A stretch of 51,344 nt of DNA, taken from contig JAHZHA010000007.1 in NCBI GenBank assembly GCA_019420525.1, positions 1 to 51,344 on the forward strand. Direction: 5' to 3'. This DNA comes from Bacillota bacterium. Its GTDB lineage: Bacteria > Bacillota > Clostridia > Peptostreptococcales > Anaerovoracaceae. The notes under the pieces are model-generated. The model was not told the DNA's origin. It saw nothing but the letters and a program-made list of their open reading frames with translations, and did no database searches. Positions 32,172 to 41,052 of the stretch are shown piece by piece; the first letter of the stretch is position 1, and the number at the start of each line of letters is the position of its first letter. The position numbers and the translations under genes are program-made.

Positions 32172-32543
32172 ATGGAAAACGGATACAAAGGACCGGAAAA
32201 CGGAGATTATCAGTTCACACGTCCGGAAGACAGGAGAATGGATTACGGAAGACCACAGAACAGCGGCAGAAATCTGAATGGCTTTGACATGACACCGATG
32301 ACGATGGGTGAATGGGTGGTAACGCTGATTATCATGGCTATTCCGTGTATCAACATCATTATGTGCTTTGTATGGGGATTCAGTTCTACCGGAAATCTCA
32401 ATCGCAGAAATTTCTGCCGGGCTCAGCTGGCGATCACCGCTGTTTTTGTGGTGGTATGTCTGCTCATAGTCATCGTGGAGGGAGTTTCAATGGCTACAAT
32501 ATTCAATGCCAGCGGCGCATACAATACCACATATTACTATTAA
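32172..32543 (+). CDS. Small two-helix membrane protein of unknown function
   Basis: The start is the ATG at 32172, six bases after AGGAGG (32161-32166); an upstream ATG at 32130 has no RBS. The 123-residue protein has a polar, Gly/Asn/Arg-rich N-terminal 45 residues, a helix containing WVVTLIIMAIPCINIIMCFVWGF, a short basic loop (NLNRRNFCRAQL) and a second helix ending in IVIVEGVSM, then a Tyr-rich C-terminus. Two-helix proteins of this design, with a conserved P.IN...L..W.F....N..R..F.R pattern, are common in Clostridia and unassigned. No function can be given. Confidence 0.8.
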   Translation: MENGYKGPENGDYQFTRPEDRRMDYGRPQNSGRNLNGFDMTPMTMGEWVVTLIIMAIPCINIIMCFVWGFSSTGNLNRRNFCRAQLAITAVFVVVCLLIVIVEGVSMATIFNASGAYNTTYYY

Positions 32544-32705
32544 ACGACTGTTAAGGCTTCGGAGTGTTCTGTATACAGCATTGCATTATTGCAGCTTACG
32601 ACCGGTTTTTCTGGGAGTGGATAATTTCACAGAGGACGAGAAATAAGAATACAGCAGCTTCAGCCTGATTTACATTATTGCAGACAGAATGCAGGAGACT
32701 GAAAT

Positions 32706-33173
32706 ATGAGAAGAAAAGACAGAGAAGTCTGTGTCCGGGAAGAAATCGAAGAGATACTGGAACGGTGCGACACATTGAGTATCGGACTGCAGGGGGATGA
32801 CTATCCCTATGTGGTTCCCGTATCTTTCGGGACGCTTCGCAAGGAAGACGTACTTTATATCTATTTTCACAGCGGCCGGGAAGGTCTTAAGGCAGAATAT
32901 ATAGAGAAAAATCCGAGAGTATGTGTAGAAGGCCATATCTTCCGCGGTGTGGAAAAGACTCAGCACGGCATCACCACGCGCTTTGAAAGCGTGATAGGCT
33001 TCGGCACTGCGGAAAAAGCGGAAGGTGATGAAAAAATCCGGGGACTGCAGCTCATTACTGCCCATTATGGTCATCCGGAGTATCCGGTAGATCGCTGCAG
33101 AGGTCTGGATATGACATCGGTGTACCGGATAAAAATCGAGTCACTGACGGGAAAAAGAAATTTGAATCGATAA
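32706..33173 (+). CDS. Pyridoxamine 5'-phosphate oxidase-family (NimA-like) flavoprotein
   Basis: A 155-residue split-barrel FMN-binding protein. The opening MRRKDREV followed by EIEEILERCDTLSIGLQGDDYPYVVPVSFG, then YIYFHSGREGLKAEYIEKNPRVCVEG and the closing MTSVYRIKIESLTGKRN form the typical pattern of NimA-like proteins, which in some anaerobes reduce 5-nitroimidazoles; most members have other, unknown roles, so resistance should not be inferred. It has its own RBS (GGAGACTGAAAT) and ends 75 bp before the stop of the convergent EamA gene, with a shared terminator between. Confidence 0.88.
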   Translation: MRRKDREVCVREEIEEILERCDTLSIGLQGDDYPYVVPVSFGTLRKEDVLYIYFHSGREGLKAEYIEKNPRVCVEGHIFRGVEKTQHGITTRFESVIGFGTAEKAEGDEKIRGLQLITAHYGHPEYPVDRCRGLDMTSVYRIKIESLTGKRNLNR

Positions 33174-33183
33174 AACAGTGATC

Positions 33184-33228
33184 AAAAAAGGCTGTTGCAA
33201 TATATATTTTGCAGCAGCCTTTTCTTTA
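33184..33228. terminator. Bidirectional terminator between NimA-like and EamA genes
   Basis: AAAAAAGGCTGTTGCAA pairs with TTGCAGCAGCCTTTTCTTT around an AT loop. A-tract on the left and T-tract on the right allow use by both convergent transcripts. Confidence 0.85.
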
Positions 33229-33247
33229 GTATGATCTGGGGAAATTT

Positions 33248-34129
33248 TTATTTCCGGACAGGGATTTGTTCTCCTTTCAGCTGGACGGCGATACCCAGAA
33301 TGATGAGTATCAGGCCCAGAAGAGCGGAAAGGCTGAAAGGCTCTTTTAATATGAGACAGGAAAGCAGCATGGAGAGGAAAGGCGTAATATAGGCTAGATT
33401 TGAAATTTTTGCCGTATTTCCTCTGTTGACGGCAAGACACCAGATGAGATAACCGGCAGCGCTGACCACCGTGCCCATCCAGAGAATTCCGGCAATCTGT
33501 ATTCCAGATATATGAACGGGCGTTCCGGAACAGAACACAAAGATGCCGGAGATGACGGCGGGAACCGTGAAATAGATAGCCATGGCCGTTTCCTGGTCAT
33601 AATCGTATTTCTTATTGAACGCGCTGAAGAGGCCGTAGCTGACAGCAGCCAGGAGGCAGAAAAGAACCCCCCTGAAATCGATCTTCGCAAAGTTGCTGAA
33701 ATCGCCTTTTGTGGCGACGATTGCGGCGCCTGCAAAGGAGAGAACCGCGGCAGCCAGTTTGGCGACGGTAAACCGTTCATACAGTACAAAGCAGGAAAAG
33801 ATTACAGTCATCAGAGGCCAGAGATAGTTGATGACACATGCATCCTGTGCGCTCAGAAGTGTCAAGCCTGTGTAATACGCAGCGTTGTATACGAGAAAAC
33901 CGAAAAATCCCATGATGCAGAGACGCAGCCAATCGGCAGGACGGTAAACTGTGAATTTTTTCAGATTGCCTCGCAGAACATTGTAGACGAGGAGTGTCAT
34001 CGCGGCGATGGACGTGGTGAGGAAGAGGCACAGACCTGCAGACATCTCATTCAGCAGAATTTTTGTGATAGGTGCTACGGTGCTCCAGCAGACTACAGCG
34101 CCTGCCGCAAAGAGATATTCTTTTTTCAT
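33248..34129 (-). CDS. EamA/DMT-family permease
   Basis: A 293-residue integral membrane protein with ten predicted helices in two EamA repeats, typical of the drug/metabolite transporter superfamily. Seen are MKKEYLFAAGAVVCWSTVAPITKILL at the N-terminus, AAYYTGLTLLSAQDACVINYLWPLMTVIFSCFVLYERF at the end of the first repeat, and LAYITPFLSMLLSCLILKEPFSLSALLGLILIILGI at the end of the second. Substrate is unknown; members export amino acids or other metabolites. It is transcribed divergently from argG, from its own promoter at 34191-34219, so co-regulation with arginine is possible but not shown. Confidence 0.9.
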   Translation of the reverse strand: MKKEYLFAAGAVVCWSTVAPITKILLNEMSAGLCLFLTTSIAAMTLLVYNVLRGNLKKFTVYRPADWLRLCIMGFFGFLVYNAAYYTGLTLLSAQDACVINYLWPLMTVIFSCFVLYERFTVAKLAAAVLSFAGAAIVATKGDFSNFAKIDFRGVLFCLLAAVSYGLFSAFNKKYDYDQETAMAIYFTVPAVISGIFVFCSGTPVHISGIQIAGILWMGTVVSAAGYLIWCLAVNRGNTAKISNLAYITPFLSMLLSCLILKEPFSLSALLGLILIILGIAVQLKGEQIPVRK

Positions 34130-34190
34130 TTCAGTTTATTTTTTCCCTCCTGTAGTTTTTTCCGGCTGCAATATCCGGTTTTGCAAGGTC

Positions 34191-34219
34191 ATTATAAGCG
34201 AGAGTACAGGAGGTGTAAA
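34191..34219 (-). promoter_or_regulatory. Promoter of the EamA permease gene
   Basis: On the minus strand TTTACA (34219-34214) and TATAAT (34196-34191) are 17 bp apart, a near-consensus sigma-A promoter. Confidence 0.65.
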
Positions 34220-34288
34220 TCGTGATTCTGCAGAAATTTCTCGCGTTTTTCACGGGAAGACAGCGAATTTTCCAGATATATGCATAAG

Positions 34289-34337
34289 ATGAATAACGAC
34301 ATGAATAAATATTAAAAACAATGAATAATTATTAATT
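34289..34337. promoter_or_regulatory. Cluster of ARG-box-like operators upstream of argG
   Basis: Two close matches to the ARG box core start at 34301 (ATGAATAAATATTAA) and 34321 (ATGAATAATTATTAAT), and a half-site ATGAATAACGAC lies at 34289. The two full boxes are spaced 20 bp apart, about two helical turns, immediately upstream of the -35. This is how ArgR/AhrC hexamers usually bind. Confidence 0.65.
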
Positions 34338-34342
34338 ACCCG

Positions 34343-34371
34343 TTGAATCGGAAAAACACATGTGGTATACT
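34343..34371 (+). promoter_or_regulatory. argG promoter (extended -10)
   Basis: TTGAAT at 34343-34348 and TATACT at 34366-34371 are 17 bp apart, and TGG at 34363-34365 gives a TGn extended -10. The ARG boxes abut it upstream. Confidence 0.7.
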
Positions 34372-34471
34372 CTATGCATTGAAGTGCAGATGAAAAGCGG
34401 AAACTGCCGCTGAAGATAAAAGATCTGACGGAATAGTTTAAAATAACAGAAAAAATTCGGAGGTATTCGAC

Positions 34472-35692
34472 ATGGCTAAGGAAAAAGCAGTTCTCGCATA
34501 TTCAGGCGGACTGGACACATCGGTAATTCTCACATATTTAAAGGAAAATTACAATTATGACGTTATCGCGGTATGCGTAAATGTGGGACAGGAAGAAGAT
34601 TTCGACGCGGTGGAAAAGAAAGCTTATGCCACCGGCGCTTCAAAGGCTTATATTGTCGACGTCACAGAGGAATTGGTGACAGATTATATCTGGCCGACTC
34701 TGAAGGCGGGTGCGATTTACGAAAATGATTATCTGCTGGGCACATCTTTTGCCCGTCCGCTTATTGCGAAAGAACTCGTGAGGATCGCTCATGAGGAAGG
34801 TGCTGTGGCTATCGCTCACGGATGTACGGGTAAAGGAAACGATCAGGTTCGTTTCGAATCCAGCATTCACGCGCTGGATCCTTCCCTGAAGATCGTGGCT
34901 CCGTGGAGAGAATGGGATCTCAAATCACGTGAAGACTGCATCGCGTATGCGCAGGCTCATAATATTCCTATCTCCCAGACACTGAAAAAGATTTACAGCC
35001 GCGACCAGAACATCTGGCATATCAGTCACGAGGGCGGCAATCTGGAAAATCCGTGGAATGAGCATCTCGATGATATCCATGTGATGAGTGTTCCGGCAGA
35101 GCAGGCACCGGATAAGCCGACATTTGTGGAAATCACCTTCGACAAGGGCTGCCCTGTAGCTCTGGATGGAAAAGATATGAATCCGGTAGAACTTCTCGAA
35201 ACACTGAATAAGATGGGTGGAGAAAATGGTGTCGGTACGATCGACATCATCGAAAATCGTCTGGTAGGGATGAAGTCCAGAGGTGTTTATGAAACGCCGG
35301 GCGGCACGATTCTCTTCAAGGCGCATCAGGATCTGGAAAAGCTCGTACTGGACAGAGATACGATGAACTTCAAGAATCAGGTTTCTCTCAAGTATGCACA
35401 GCTGGTCTATGACGGTCTCTGGTTCACTCCTCTGAAAGATGCATTGGATGCATTTGTGGATTCCACACAGGATGTCGTAACCGGCGTGGTAAAGATGAAG
35501 CTCTACAAGGGAAGCGCGGTTCCTGTGGCTTCCAAGTCCAAGTACTCCCTCTTCAATGAAGACTTTGCGACTTTCGGCGAAGATGACGTATACAATCAGA
35601 GCGACGCGGAAGGATTCATCAATCTCTTCTCTCTGCCGATGAAGATCCGTGCCATCAACTGCAAGGAAAACAATATTCCTTCCAAATACTGA
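34472..35692 (+). CDS. argG: Argininosuccinate synthase
   Basis: ArgG condenses citrulline with aspartate using ATP. The 406-residue protein begins with the ATP pyrophosphatase P-loop VLAYSGGLDTSVILTYL, followed by GTSFARPLIAKELVRIAHEEGAVAIAHGCTGKGNDQVRFE around residues 90-130, NIPISQTLKKIYSRDQNIWHISHEGGNLENPW and the C-terminal GSAVPVASKSKYSLFNEDFATF. Length is standard. The RBS CGGAGG is well spaced. It has its own ARG-box-controlled promoter and two terminators downstream, so it forms a single-gene unit apart from argBJC and argH. Codon use appears more biased than in the neighbours, as for a highly expressed gene (impression only). Confidence 0.98.
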   Translation: MAKEKAVLAYSGGLDTSVILTYLKENYNYDVIAVCVNVGQEEDFDAVEKKAYATGASKAYIVDVTEELVTDYIWPTLKAGAIYENDYLLGTSFARPLIAKELVRIAHEEGAVAIAHGCTGKGNDQVRFESSIHALDPSLKIVAPWREWDLKSREDCIAYAQAHNIPISQTLKKIYSRDQNIWHISHEGGNLENPWNEHLDDIHVMSVPAEQAPDKPTFVEITFDKGCPVALDGKDMNPVELLETLNKMGGENGVGTIDIIENRLVGMKSRGVYETPGGTILFKAHQDLEKLVLDRDTMNFKNQVSLKYAQLVYDGLWFTPLKDALDAFVDSTQDVVTGVVKMKLYKGSAVPVASKSKYSLFNEDFATFGEDDVYNQSDAEGFINLFSLPMKIRAINCKENNIPSKY

Positions 35693-35756
35693 GAAACATG
35701 GACATGTCACAATACGAAAAATAAAATGATAAATACAGACTGAAATCGGCCTGTCA

Positions 35757-35786
35757 GGGGAACTGCAGAATGCGGTTCCCTTTTTT
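35757..35786 (+). terminator. First argG terminator
   Basis: GGGAACTGCA and TGCGGTTCCC pair around GAA with one mismatch and are followed by TTTTTTAT. Confidence 0.85.
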
Positions 35787-35793
35787 ATAGCTC

Positions 35794-35820
35794 AGTCGGC
35801 GGTGATTCCGCCGGCTTTTT
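35794..35820 (+). terminator. Second, tandem argG terminator
   Basis: AGTCGGCGG and CCGCCGGCT pair (one wobble) around TGATT and are followed by TTTTT. With the terminator just upstream this makes a tandem pair. Confidence 0.8.
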
Positions 35821-35963
35821 CATTTTTTTCATAATTTGCTGCCTGTCCGAATATTCTTTTTCAGAAGGACAGAACTCATATGTCCGCCAGTATTTTTATA
35901 CAGAAGAGAAAGAGACAGAGAAACATGTCTCTGTGTGCAGGATGAGGAAAGGTGAAAAACGCT

Positions 35964-38702
35964 ATGATGAAATATCCAGGTTTGACAGACCGGGAGGCGG
36001 CTGCTTCCCGGGCGCGGTACGGGTCGAATTCGATTCCCGATTCGGAACCGGTTACAATTCTGCAGGAATTCAGGGAGACGTTCCGGGACCCGATGATCCG
36101 GATTCTTCTGATGGTTGCGGGAATCATGACCGTCATGTTTTTCTGGGGTTATTCGGAGATTTATGAGCCGGCCGGAACAGCGGTAACGGTGCTCATCGTG
36201 GCCTTTGTGACGGCGAAGACGAATGCGGCCAGCGATGTGAAATACAGGGAACTGAAGGTCAGAGCGGAGCGGGAAGTCTGCAAGGTATACCGAAACGGCA
36301 TGCTGTCGGTCATCGATACTGACGATGTGGTGGTGGGAGATCTCGTGGTGCTTCAGTCCGGCGACCGGGTTCCGGCGGACGGAATTCTGACAGACGGCGG
36401 GCTGACGGTGGACAATTCCGCTCTGAACGGGGAGACAGAAGCATGTGAAAAGACGGCTGTGCACACTGTCGTGGAGTTTCCGGAGGAAGTGACCGGTGAT
36501 ACGTTGACGGACGGTTTTTCTCTGTTTCGGGGCAGTGTCGTTCTCGATGGAGAGGGAATTCTGTCGGTACGGCGTGTGGGAACACAAACACTGACGGGAA
36601 AGACGGCTGTGGAAATGCAGGAAGCAGAGCCGGATTCACCTCTGAAAGTCAAACTGAACAGGCTGGCCGGGCAGATTTCACTTTTCGGATATGTGGGGGC
36701 GGCGGGGATTACGTTTCTATATATCCTGTTTCTCGTGCTTTCCGCCGGCGGGCTGGCGGCCTATCTGAGCACGGGATGGCCGTCAGTTCTTCACGATGCC
36801 GTGGAAGCGGTCTCTCTGGCCGTGGTGATCGTGGTCTGCGCCGTGCCGGAAGGCCTGCCGCTGATGATTTCGCTGGTACTGATGCAGAATACCGGAAAAA
36901 TGCTGGATCACAACGTCCTGGTACGCAGAGCGGAGGGAATCGAGACGGCGGGATCGCTGAATATTCTCTTCAGCGACAAGACGGGAACCATCACAAAGGG
37001 CGAACTGGAGGTGGTGGAGTTTTTCACGGCTCAGGGAGAGACGATTCTGCCAGAGGATCTACGCAGGCACGGAAAGCTGAAATCGTTTGTCGATGCGGCG
37101 GCGGGAAGAAATTCTGCGGCCATGTTTGCCAGAGGACACCGGATCGTGGGAGGAAATGCCACAGATCAGGCGTTGCTGCGGTTTATCGGCGAGGAGACCT
37201 GTCGGATGATGGAAGAAAATGAGACATACCGGATCAGCGCTTCTCAGAATTTCAATTCCGGCAATAAGTTCAGTCAGGCGGAGATCGGGGCCCTGGGGAT
37301 GACATTCTATAAAGGAGCGCCGGAAAAACTGCTGCAGACGGCAGAACGGGCTCTCGACGCTGACGGAAAGGAAGTAAAGCTGGATCGTACACGTCTCAAC
37401 CGGAAGATCGACGAAGAGGCGGGACGCGCTATGCGGATTCTGGCTTTCGGATATTCCAGGCAGAAGATGAGGGAAGACCATATCAATGAAGACACCGTGA
37501 TCATCGGATTTGCCGCTATCCGGGACGATGTGAGGCCGGAAGCGAAAGAGGCTATCCGGGAAGTGAGAGAGGCCGGCATCCAGGTGATCATGATTACGGG
37601 TGACCGGCTGGAGACAGCGGAGGCCATCGCGAGAGAAGCCGGACTTCTGTCTTCCGACGGAGATCTGGCGCTGACTTCTTCCCAGCTGAACGGAATGAGT
37701 GACGGTGAGATAAAGAACGCCATGAGCCGGATACGGGTGATCGCCCGCGCTCTGCCTTCGGACAAGACGAGAATGGTTCGCCTGTGTCAGGAGATGAATC
37801 TCGTGACGGGTATGACAGGAGACGGTGTCAACGATTCACCGGCTCTCAAGAGAGCGGATGTAGGCTTTGCCATGGGAAGCGGAACAGAAGCAGCCAAAGA
37901 GGCCGCAAAGATCGTTATTCTTGACGACAATTTCCGGTCGGTCAAAGATGCGGTCTGGTACGGCAGAACGATTTATCACAACATCCTGAAATTCTGCAGA
38001 TTCCAGCTGGCGGTCAATGCGGCGGCTGTGGCCGTCAGCGCTGTCGCTCCTTTTTTCGGCGTCAGCGAGCCTCTGAAGGTCACGCATCTGCTCTTCGTCA
38101 ATCTGGTGATGGACGGACTGGGAGCGCTCATGCTGGGCAATGAGCCGGCGAAGGAGAGCTACATGAAAGAAATGCCGAGGAAAAGAGACGAGCGCATCGC
38201 CGGCCGGAGCATGATGATGCAGGTTCTCTTTGCCGGAGGGTGGATAACGGCTGTGAGTTTCGTATTCCTGAAGCATCCGTATTTCCGGAATCTGTTTGAA
38301 AATGAAGATCAGCATCTTACAGCGTATTTCGTATTTTTCATTCTGTCGGCGCTTTTCAACGGATTTAATGTCAGGGATGAAGGATATTCCATATTCAGCG
38401 GGCTGGGAGAAAACAGGTCGTTTCTTAAAATCTTTTTTCTCATCGTCCTGGTTCAGTCGGCCATCGTCAATGCAGCTATGGTACCGTTGGATACATTCGG
38501 CGTGATCAGCCGGATGTTTGGCTGCGTTCCTTTCGGCATCGACGGCTGGATCGCCGCGGTTCTCCTGGCCGCTTCCATCGTGCCGGCAGATCTGCTTCGC
38601 AAGCGGATTTCTTCCGGAAGTCCGGAGCGCCTGAATAATGCCGGACAGATGTTTCCGAAAAGTCCAGGAAAAGCTTCAAAAAGAGACGCGGAGATATTAT
38701 AA
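35964..38702 (+). CDS. Calcium-type P-type ATPase (P2 family)
   Basis: A 912-residue cation pump. An in-frame GTG at 35952 overlaps the purine-rich RBS, so the ATG at 35964 (or 35967) is preferred. Seen are an N-terminal LTDREAAASRARYGSNSIPD cation-ATPase domain, the actuator motif NGETE (in LNGETEA), the ion-binding helix motif VPEGLPL (Pro about 295), the phosphorylation motif SDKTGTITKG (Asp about 338), KGAPEKLL in the nucleotide domain, MITGDRLETAEAIA and the hinge MTGDGVNDSPALKRADVGFAMG. About ten membrane helices are predicted. The PEGLPL and hinge motifs fit PMCA/SERCA-like Ca2+ exporters, though Na+ or Mn2+ cannot be excluded. It lies between argG and argH without obvious functional link. 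Confidence 0.92.
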   Translation: MMKYPGLTDREAAASRARYGSNSIPDSEPVTILQEFRETFRDPMIRILLMVAGIMTVMFFWGYSEIYEPAGTAVTVLIVAFVTAKTNAASDVKYRELKVRAEREVCKVYRNGMLSVIDTDDVVVGDLVVLQSGDRVPADGILTDGGLTVDNSALNGETEACEKTAVHTVVEFPEEVTGDTLTDGFSLFRGSVVLDGEGILSVRRVGTQTLTGKTAVEMQEAEPDSPLKVKLNRLAGQISLFGYVGAAGITFLYILFLVLSAGGLAAYLSTGWPSVLHDAVEAVSLAVVIVVCAVPEGLPLMISLVLMQNTGKMLDHNVLVRRAEGIETAGSLNILFSDKTGTITKGELEVVEFFTAQGETILPEDLRRHGKLKSFVDAAAGRNSAAMFARGHRIVGGNATDQALLRFIGEETCRMMEENETYRISASQNFNSGNKFSQAEIGALGMTFYKGAPEKLLQTAERALDADGKEVKLDRTRLNRKIDEEAGRAMRILAFGYSRQKMREDHINEDTVIIGFAAIRDDVRPEAKEAIREVREAGIQVIMITGDRLETAEAIAREAGLLSSDGDLALTSSQLNGMSDGEIKNAMSRIRVIARALPSDKTRMVRLCQEMNLVTGMTGDGVNDSPALKRADVGFAMGSGTEAAKEAAKIVILDDNFRSVKDAVWYGRTIYHNILKFCRFQLAVNAAAVAVSAVAPFFGVSEPLKVTHLLFVNLVMDGLGALMLGNEPAKESYMKEMPRKRDERIAGRSMMMQVLFAGGWITAVSFVFLKHPYFRNLFENEDQHLTAYFVFFILSALFNGFNVRDEGYSIFSGLGENRSFLKIFFLIVLVQSAIVNAAMVPLDTFGVISRMFGCVPFGIDGWIAAVLLAASIVPADLLRKRISSGSPERLNNAGQMFPKSPGKASKRDAEIL

Positions 38703-38703
38703 T
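38675..38703 (+). promoter_or_regulatory. argH promoter
   Basis: TTCAAA at 38675-38680 and TATAAT at 38698-38703 are 17 bp apart; the element lies in the last codons of the P-type ATPase gene. No ARG box was recognised nearby, unlike at argB and argG. Confidence 0.55.
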
Positions 38704-38827
38704 ATTACAATATATATTTTTAATATCCCGAATCTGACGCCTGTGTGCAGGCTGTGGCGGATAGCGGATGAAAGATACAGAAGAAAAGGAATGAAATATA
38801 AGAAAGATACAGAGGAGAACACAGATT

Positions 38828-40222
38828 ATGTCGAAGAAATTATGGGGCGGACGTTTTACGAAAGCGGAAAGTAAATCGGCGACGGAATTTAATGCGTCCA
38901 TCGATTTTGACCAGAAGATGTACCGCCAGGATATCGCGGGAAGCAGAGCACATGCAGCGATGCTGGCAAAGCAGGGAATCATCTCTCAGGCGGATGCGGA
39001 AGCCATCGATGCCGGACTCGTTCAGATTCTGGATGATATCGAAGCCGGCAGAATCGAATTTACCATCGAAAATGAAGATATACACATGAACATTGAGAGC
39101 ATTCTCACGGAGCGCATCGGGGAACCGGGCAAGCGCCTTCATACGGCCCGCAGCAGAAACGATCAGGTAGCGGTGGATTTTCGCCTGTGGACGAAAGAGG
39201 CCATCCTGTCGCTTCTGGACGATCTCAGAAGACTGCTTCATTCCGTTTACGAAATTGCGGAGAAGAATCAGAACTGCATCATGCCGGGCTACACGCATCT
39301 TCAGAGAGCGCAGCCCGTGACGCCGGCTTATCACTTCATGGCGTATTTCCAGATGTTCAGAAGAGATTACAGCCGTTTTGAGGACTGTCTGGAGCGCATG
39401 GACGTCATGCCGCTGGGCTCCGGCGCGCTGGCGGGCACGACATATGATACGGACCGCCGTTTTGTGGCGGAGCAGCTGGGCTTTGCCGACATCTGCGAGA
39501 ACGCCATGGACGGCGTCAGCGACAGGGATTTCGCTCTGGAATTTCTCAGCGGCGCTTCCATCTGCATGATGCATTTAAGCCGCTTCTGCGAGGAACTGAT
39601 TCTCTGGAGCAGCACGGAATTCGGATTCATCGAGATCGACGACGCGTACAGCACGGGTTCCAGCATCATGCCGCAGAAAAAGAATCCCGATATGGCGGAA
39701 CTGATCCGCGGCAAGACGGGACGCGTCTACGGCGATCTCATCACACTTCTGACGCTGATGAAAGGTCTGCCGCTGGCGTACAACAAGGATATGCAGGAAG
39801 ACAAACCGCCTGTATTCGACGCGGCAGAGCAGCTGTCGTCCTGCATCAACATCTTCGCGGATATGCTGGATACTCTGACTCTGAAGACAGACGTCATGGA
39901 AAGAGCCGCGAAGTACGGTTATATGAACGCCACGGACGCCGCTGACTATCTGGTCTCCAAGGGTGTCCCTTTCAGAGAATGCCACGCCATCATCGGAGAA
40001 ATCGTCTTATACTGCATTTCTCACGGCAAGGCCATCGAAGAATTGTCTCTGCAGCAGCTGCAGGATTTCTCACCGGAATTCGGACCTGATATCTATGAGA
40101 ATATCGATCTGAAGGCATGTGTCAAGGCGAAAAAATCGGAAGGCTCCACTTCTTTTGAAAGTGTAAAGAAGATGCTGAAGAGCGCGGAAGCTTATCTGGA
40201 AAGTCTGGACCGGCAGGAATAA
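38828..40222 (+). CDS. argH: Argininosuccinate lyase
   Basis: ArgH splits argininosuccinate into arginine and fumarate, the last step of the pathway. The 464 residues begin KLWGGRFTKAESKSATEFNASIDFDQKMYRQDI; further motifs are HMNIESILTERIGEPGKRLHTARSRNDQVAVDFRLW near 90-125, MPGYTHLQRAQPVT near 155-168, and the fumarase-superfamily signature TGSSIMPQKKNPDMAELIRGKTGRV near 276-300 with its mobile-loop Ser. It is 8 kb from argB-J-C and separated from argG by the P-type ATPase. The gene has its own promoter inside the upstream gene's end. Confidence 0.98.
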   Translation: MSKKLWGGRFTKAESKSATEFNASIDFDQKMYRQDIAGSRAHAAMLAKQGIISQADAEAIDAGLVQILDDIEAGRIEFTIENEDIHMNIESILTERIGEPGKRLHTARSRNDQVAVDFRLWTKEAILSLLDDLRRLLHSVYEIAEKNQNCIMPGYTHLQRAQPVTPAYHFMAYFQMFRRDYSRFEDCLERMDVMPLGSGALAGTTYDTDRRFVAEQLGFADICENAMDGVSDRDFALEFLSGASICMMHLSRFCEELILWSSTEFGFIEIDDAYSTGSSIMPQKKNPDMAELIRGKTGRVYGDLITLLTLMKGLPLAYNKDMQEDKPPVFDAAEQLSSCINIFADMLDTLTLKTDVMERAAKYGYMNATDAADYLVSKGVPFRECHAIIGEIVLYCISHGKAIEELSLQQLQDFSPEFGPDIYENIDLKACVKAKKSEGSTSFESVKKMLKSAEAYLESLDRQE

Positions 40223-40269
40223 GCCAGTAGGAAAGAAAGGAAGCAGTCCCGGAAAGGAGACGCTGCTGT

Positions 40270-41034
40270 ATGTTGAACCGAAACAGAGACAGCCGGGGCC
40301 GGAGGCTGAAAGAGGAAAAGAAGACGGCCGAAATCCGCCGTCAGCTGGATGATGCCGTATATCGGCTGTGTTCACTCAGCGAAGAAGAAGCGGCCGCCAT
40401 GAGGGATGTCAATCTCTTCCGGTGGCTGTGCTCCATGATGAAAATATCAGGTTCTCTGCTGTCCAAAGCGCGCATCGGAGCGATGCTCGACAGCGAGACA
40501 GTGAGGGAGGCCACGGTAGAAGAGTACCGCTATCTGAGGGCGTGTGTAGAACTCTACCTGGAGTTCCGCCATATGGTGGAATTCGATACGCATCTCGACG
40601 AAAAATATATTTCAAAGATCCACGGAATTCTCTCCGGTGGAAGGACAGCGGGATATCGCAGGACGAATCCCGTTCTGAAAGAGATGGAATACAATCCTCC
40701 GCATCCTTCGGAGATCGCGGGCCTGATGAAAGCAGCCTGCCGGGAGATCGTCTCCGACGAGCATTACGAGGATCGGCTGGAGGGTGCGGTACGGACACAT
40801 GACATGATTATGGCTGTCTGGCCTTTCGAGGAACTCAGCGGAGAGACGGCTTATGCGGCCATGAGCTACGAGCTGCTCCGGGCTGGTTATCCGCTGCCGG
40901 CTCTGGAGATAAGCGACAGAGAGCACCTGCAGCTGTCGAAAGAATTCGTGAAAAGCGGAACTTCACAGGAACTCAGCCGCATGGTGGTAGAAAATCTGTT
41001 TGAACAGTGCGGCGGCATACAGCCGGGACTTTAA
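40270..41034 (+). CDS. Degenerate Fic-domain protein (pseudo-AMPylase)
   Basis: A 254-residue protein whose order of motifs follows Fic proteins: an N-terminal helix MMKISGSLLSKARIGAML (residues about 57-74) where Fic proteins have the S.IEGN inhibitory/anchor motif, a connecting helix ending in HGILSGGRTAGYRRTNPVL (the beta-flap region), NPPHPSEIAGLM, and HDMIMAVWPFEELSGETAYAAMSYELLRAGYPLP at about 177-210. In active Fic the last segment reads HPFxDGNGRxxRxxxN. Here His is Trp184, Gly-Asn are Leu-Ser, and both Arg are Glu and Tyr, so AMP transfer by the known mechanism should be impossible. It may bind a partner or nucleotide instead. RBS AGGAG; followed by yfcE after 18 bp. The family call is by eye. 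Confidence 0.65.
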   Translation: MLNRNRDSRGRRLKEEKKTAEIRRQLDDAVYRLCSLSEEEAAAMRDVNLFRWLCSMMKISGSLLSKARIGAMLDSETVREATVEEYRYLRACVELYLEFRHMVEFDTHLDEKYISKIHGILSGGRTAGYRRTNPVLKEMEYNPPHPSEIAGLMKAACREIVSDEHYEDRLEGAVRTHDMIMAVWPFEELSGETAYAAMSYELLRAGYPLPALEISDREHLQLSKEFVKSGTSQELSRMVVENLFEQCGGIQPGL

Positions 41035-41052
41035 CAGGAGGATACTATAAAA

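Larger units (their letters stand above)
34130..34471. other. Divergent regulatory region between EamA permease and argG
   Basis: These 342 bp hold no gene. In order they contain the minus-strand EamA promoter, three ARG-box-like elements (34289-34337), the argG promoter (34343-34371) and the argG leader with RBS CGGAGG. Each is listed separately. Confidence 0.7.

Noticed and set aside
32706..33173. Calling the NimA-like protein a nitroimidazole-resistance gene
   Set aside because: Sequence supports only the flavoprotein superfamily; resistance cannot be inferred.
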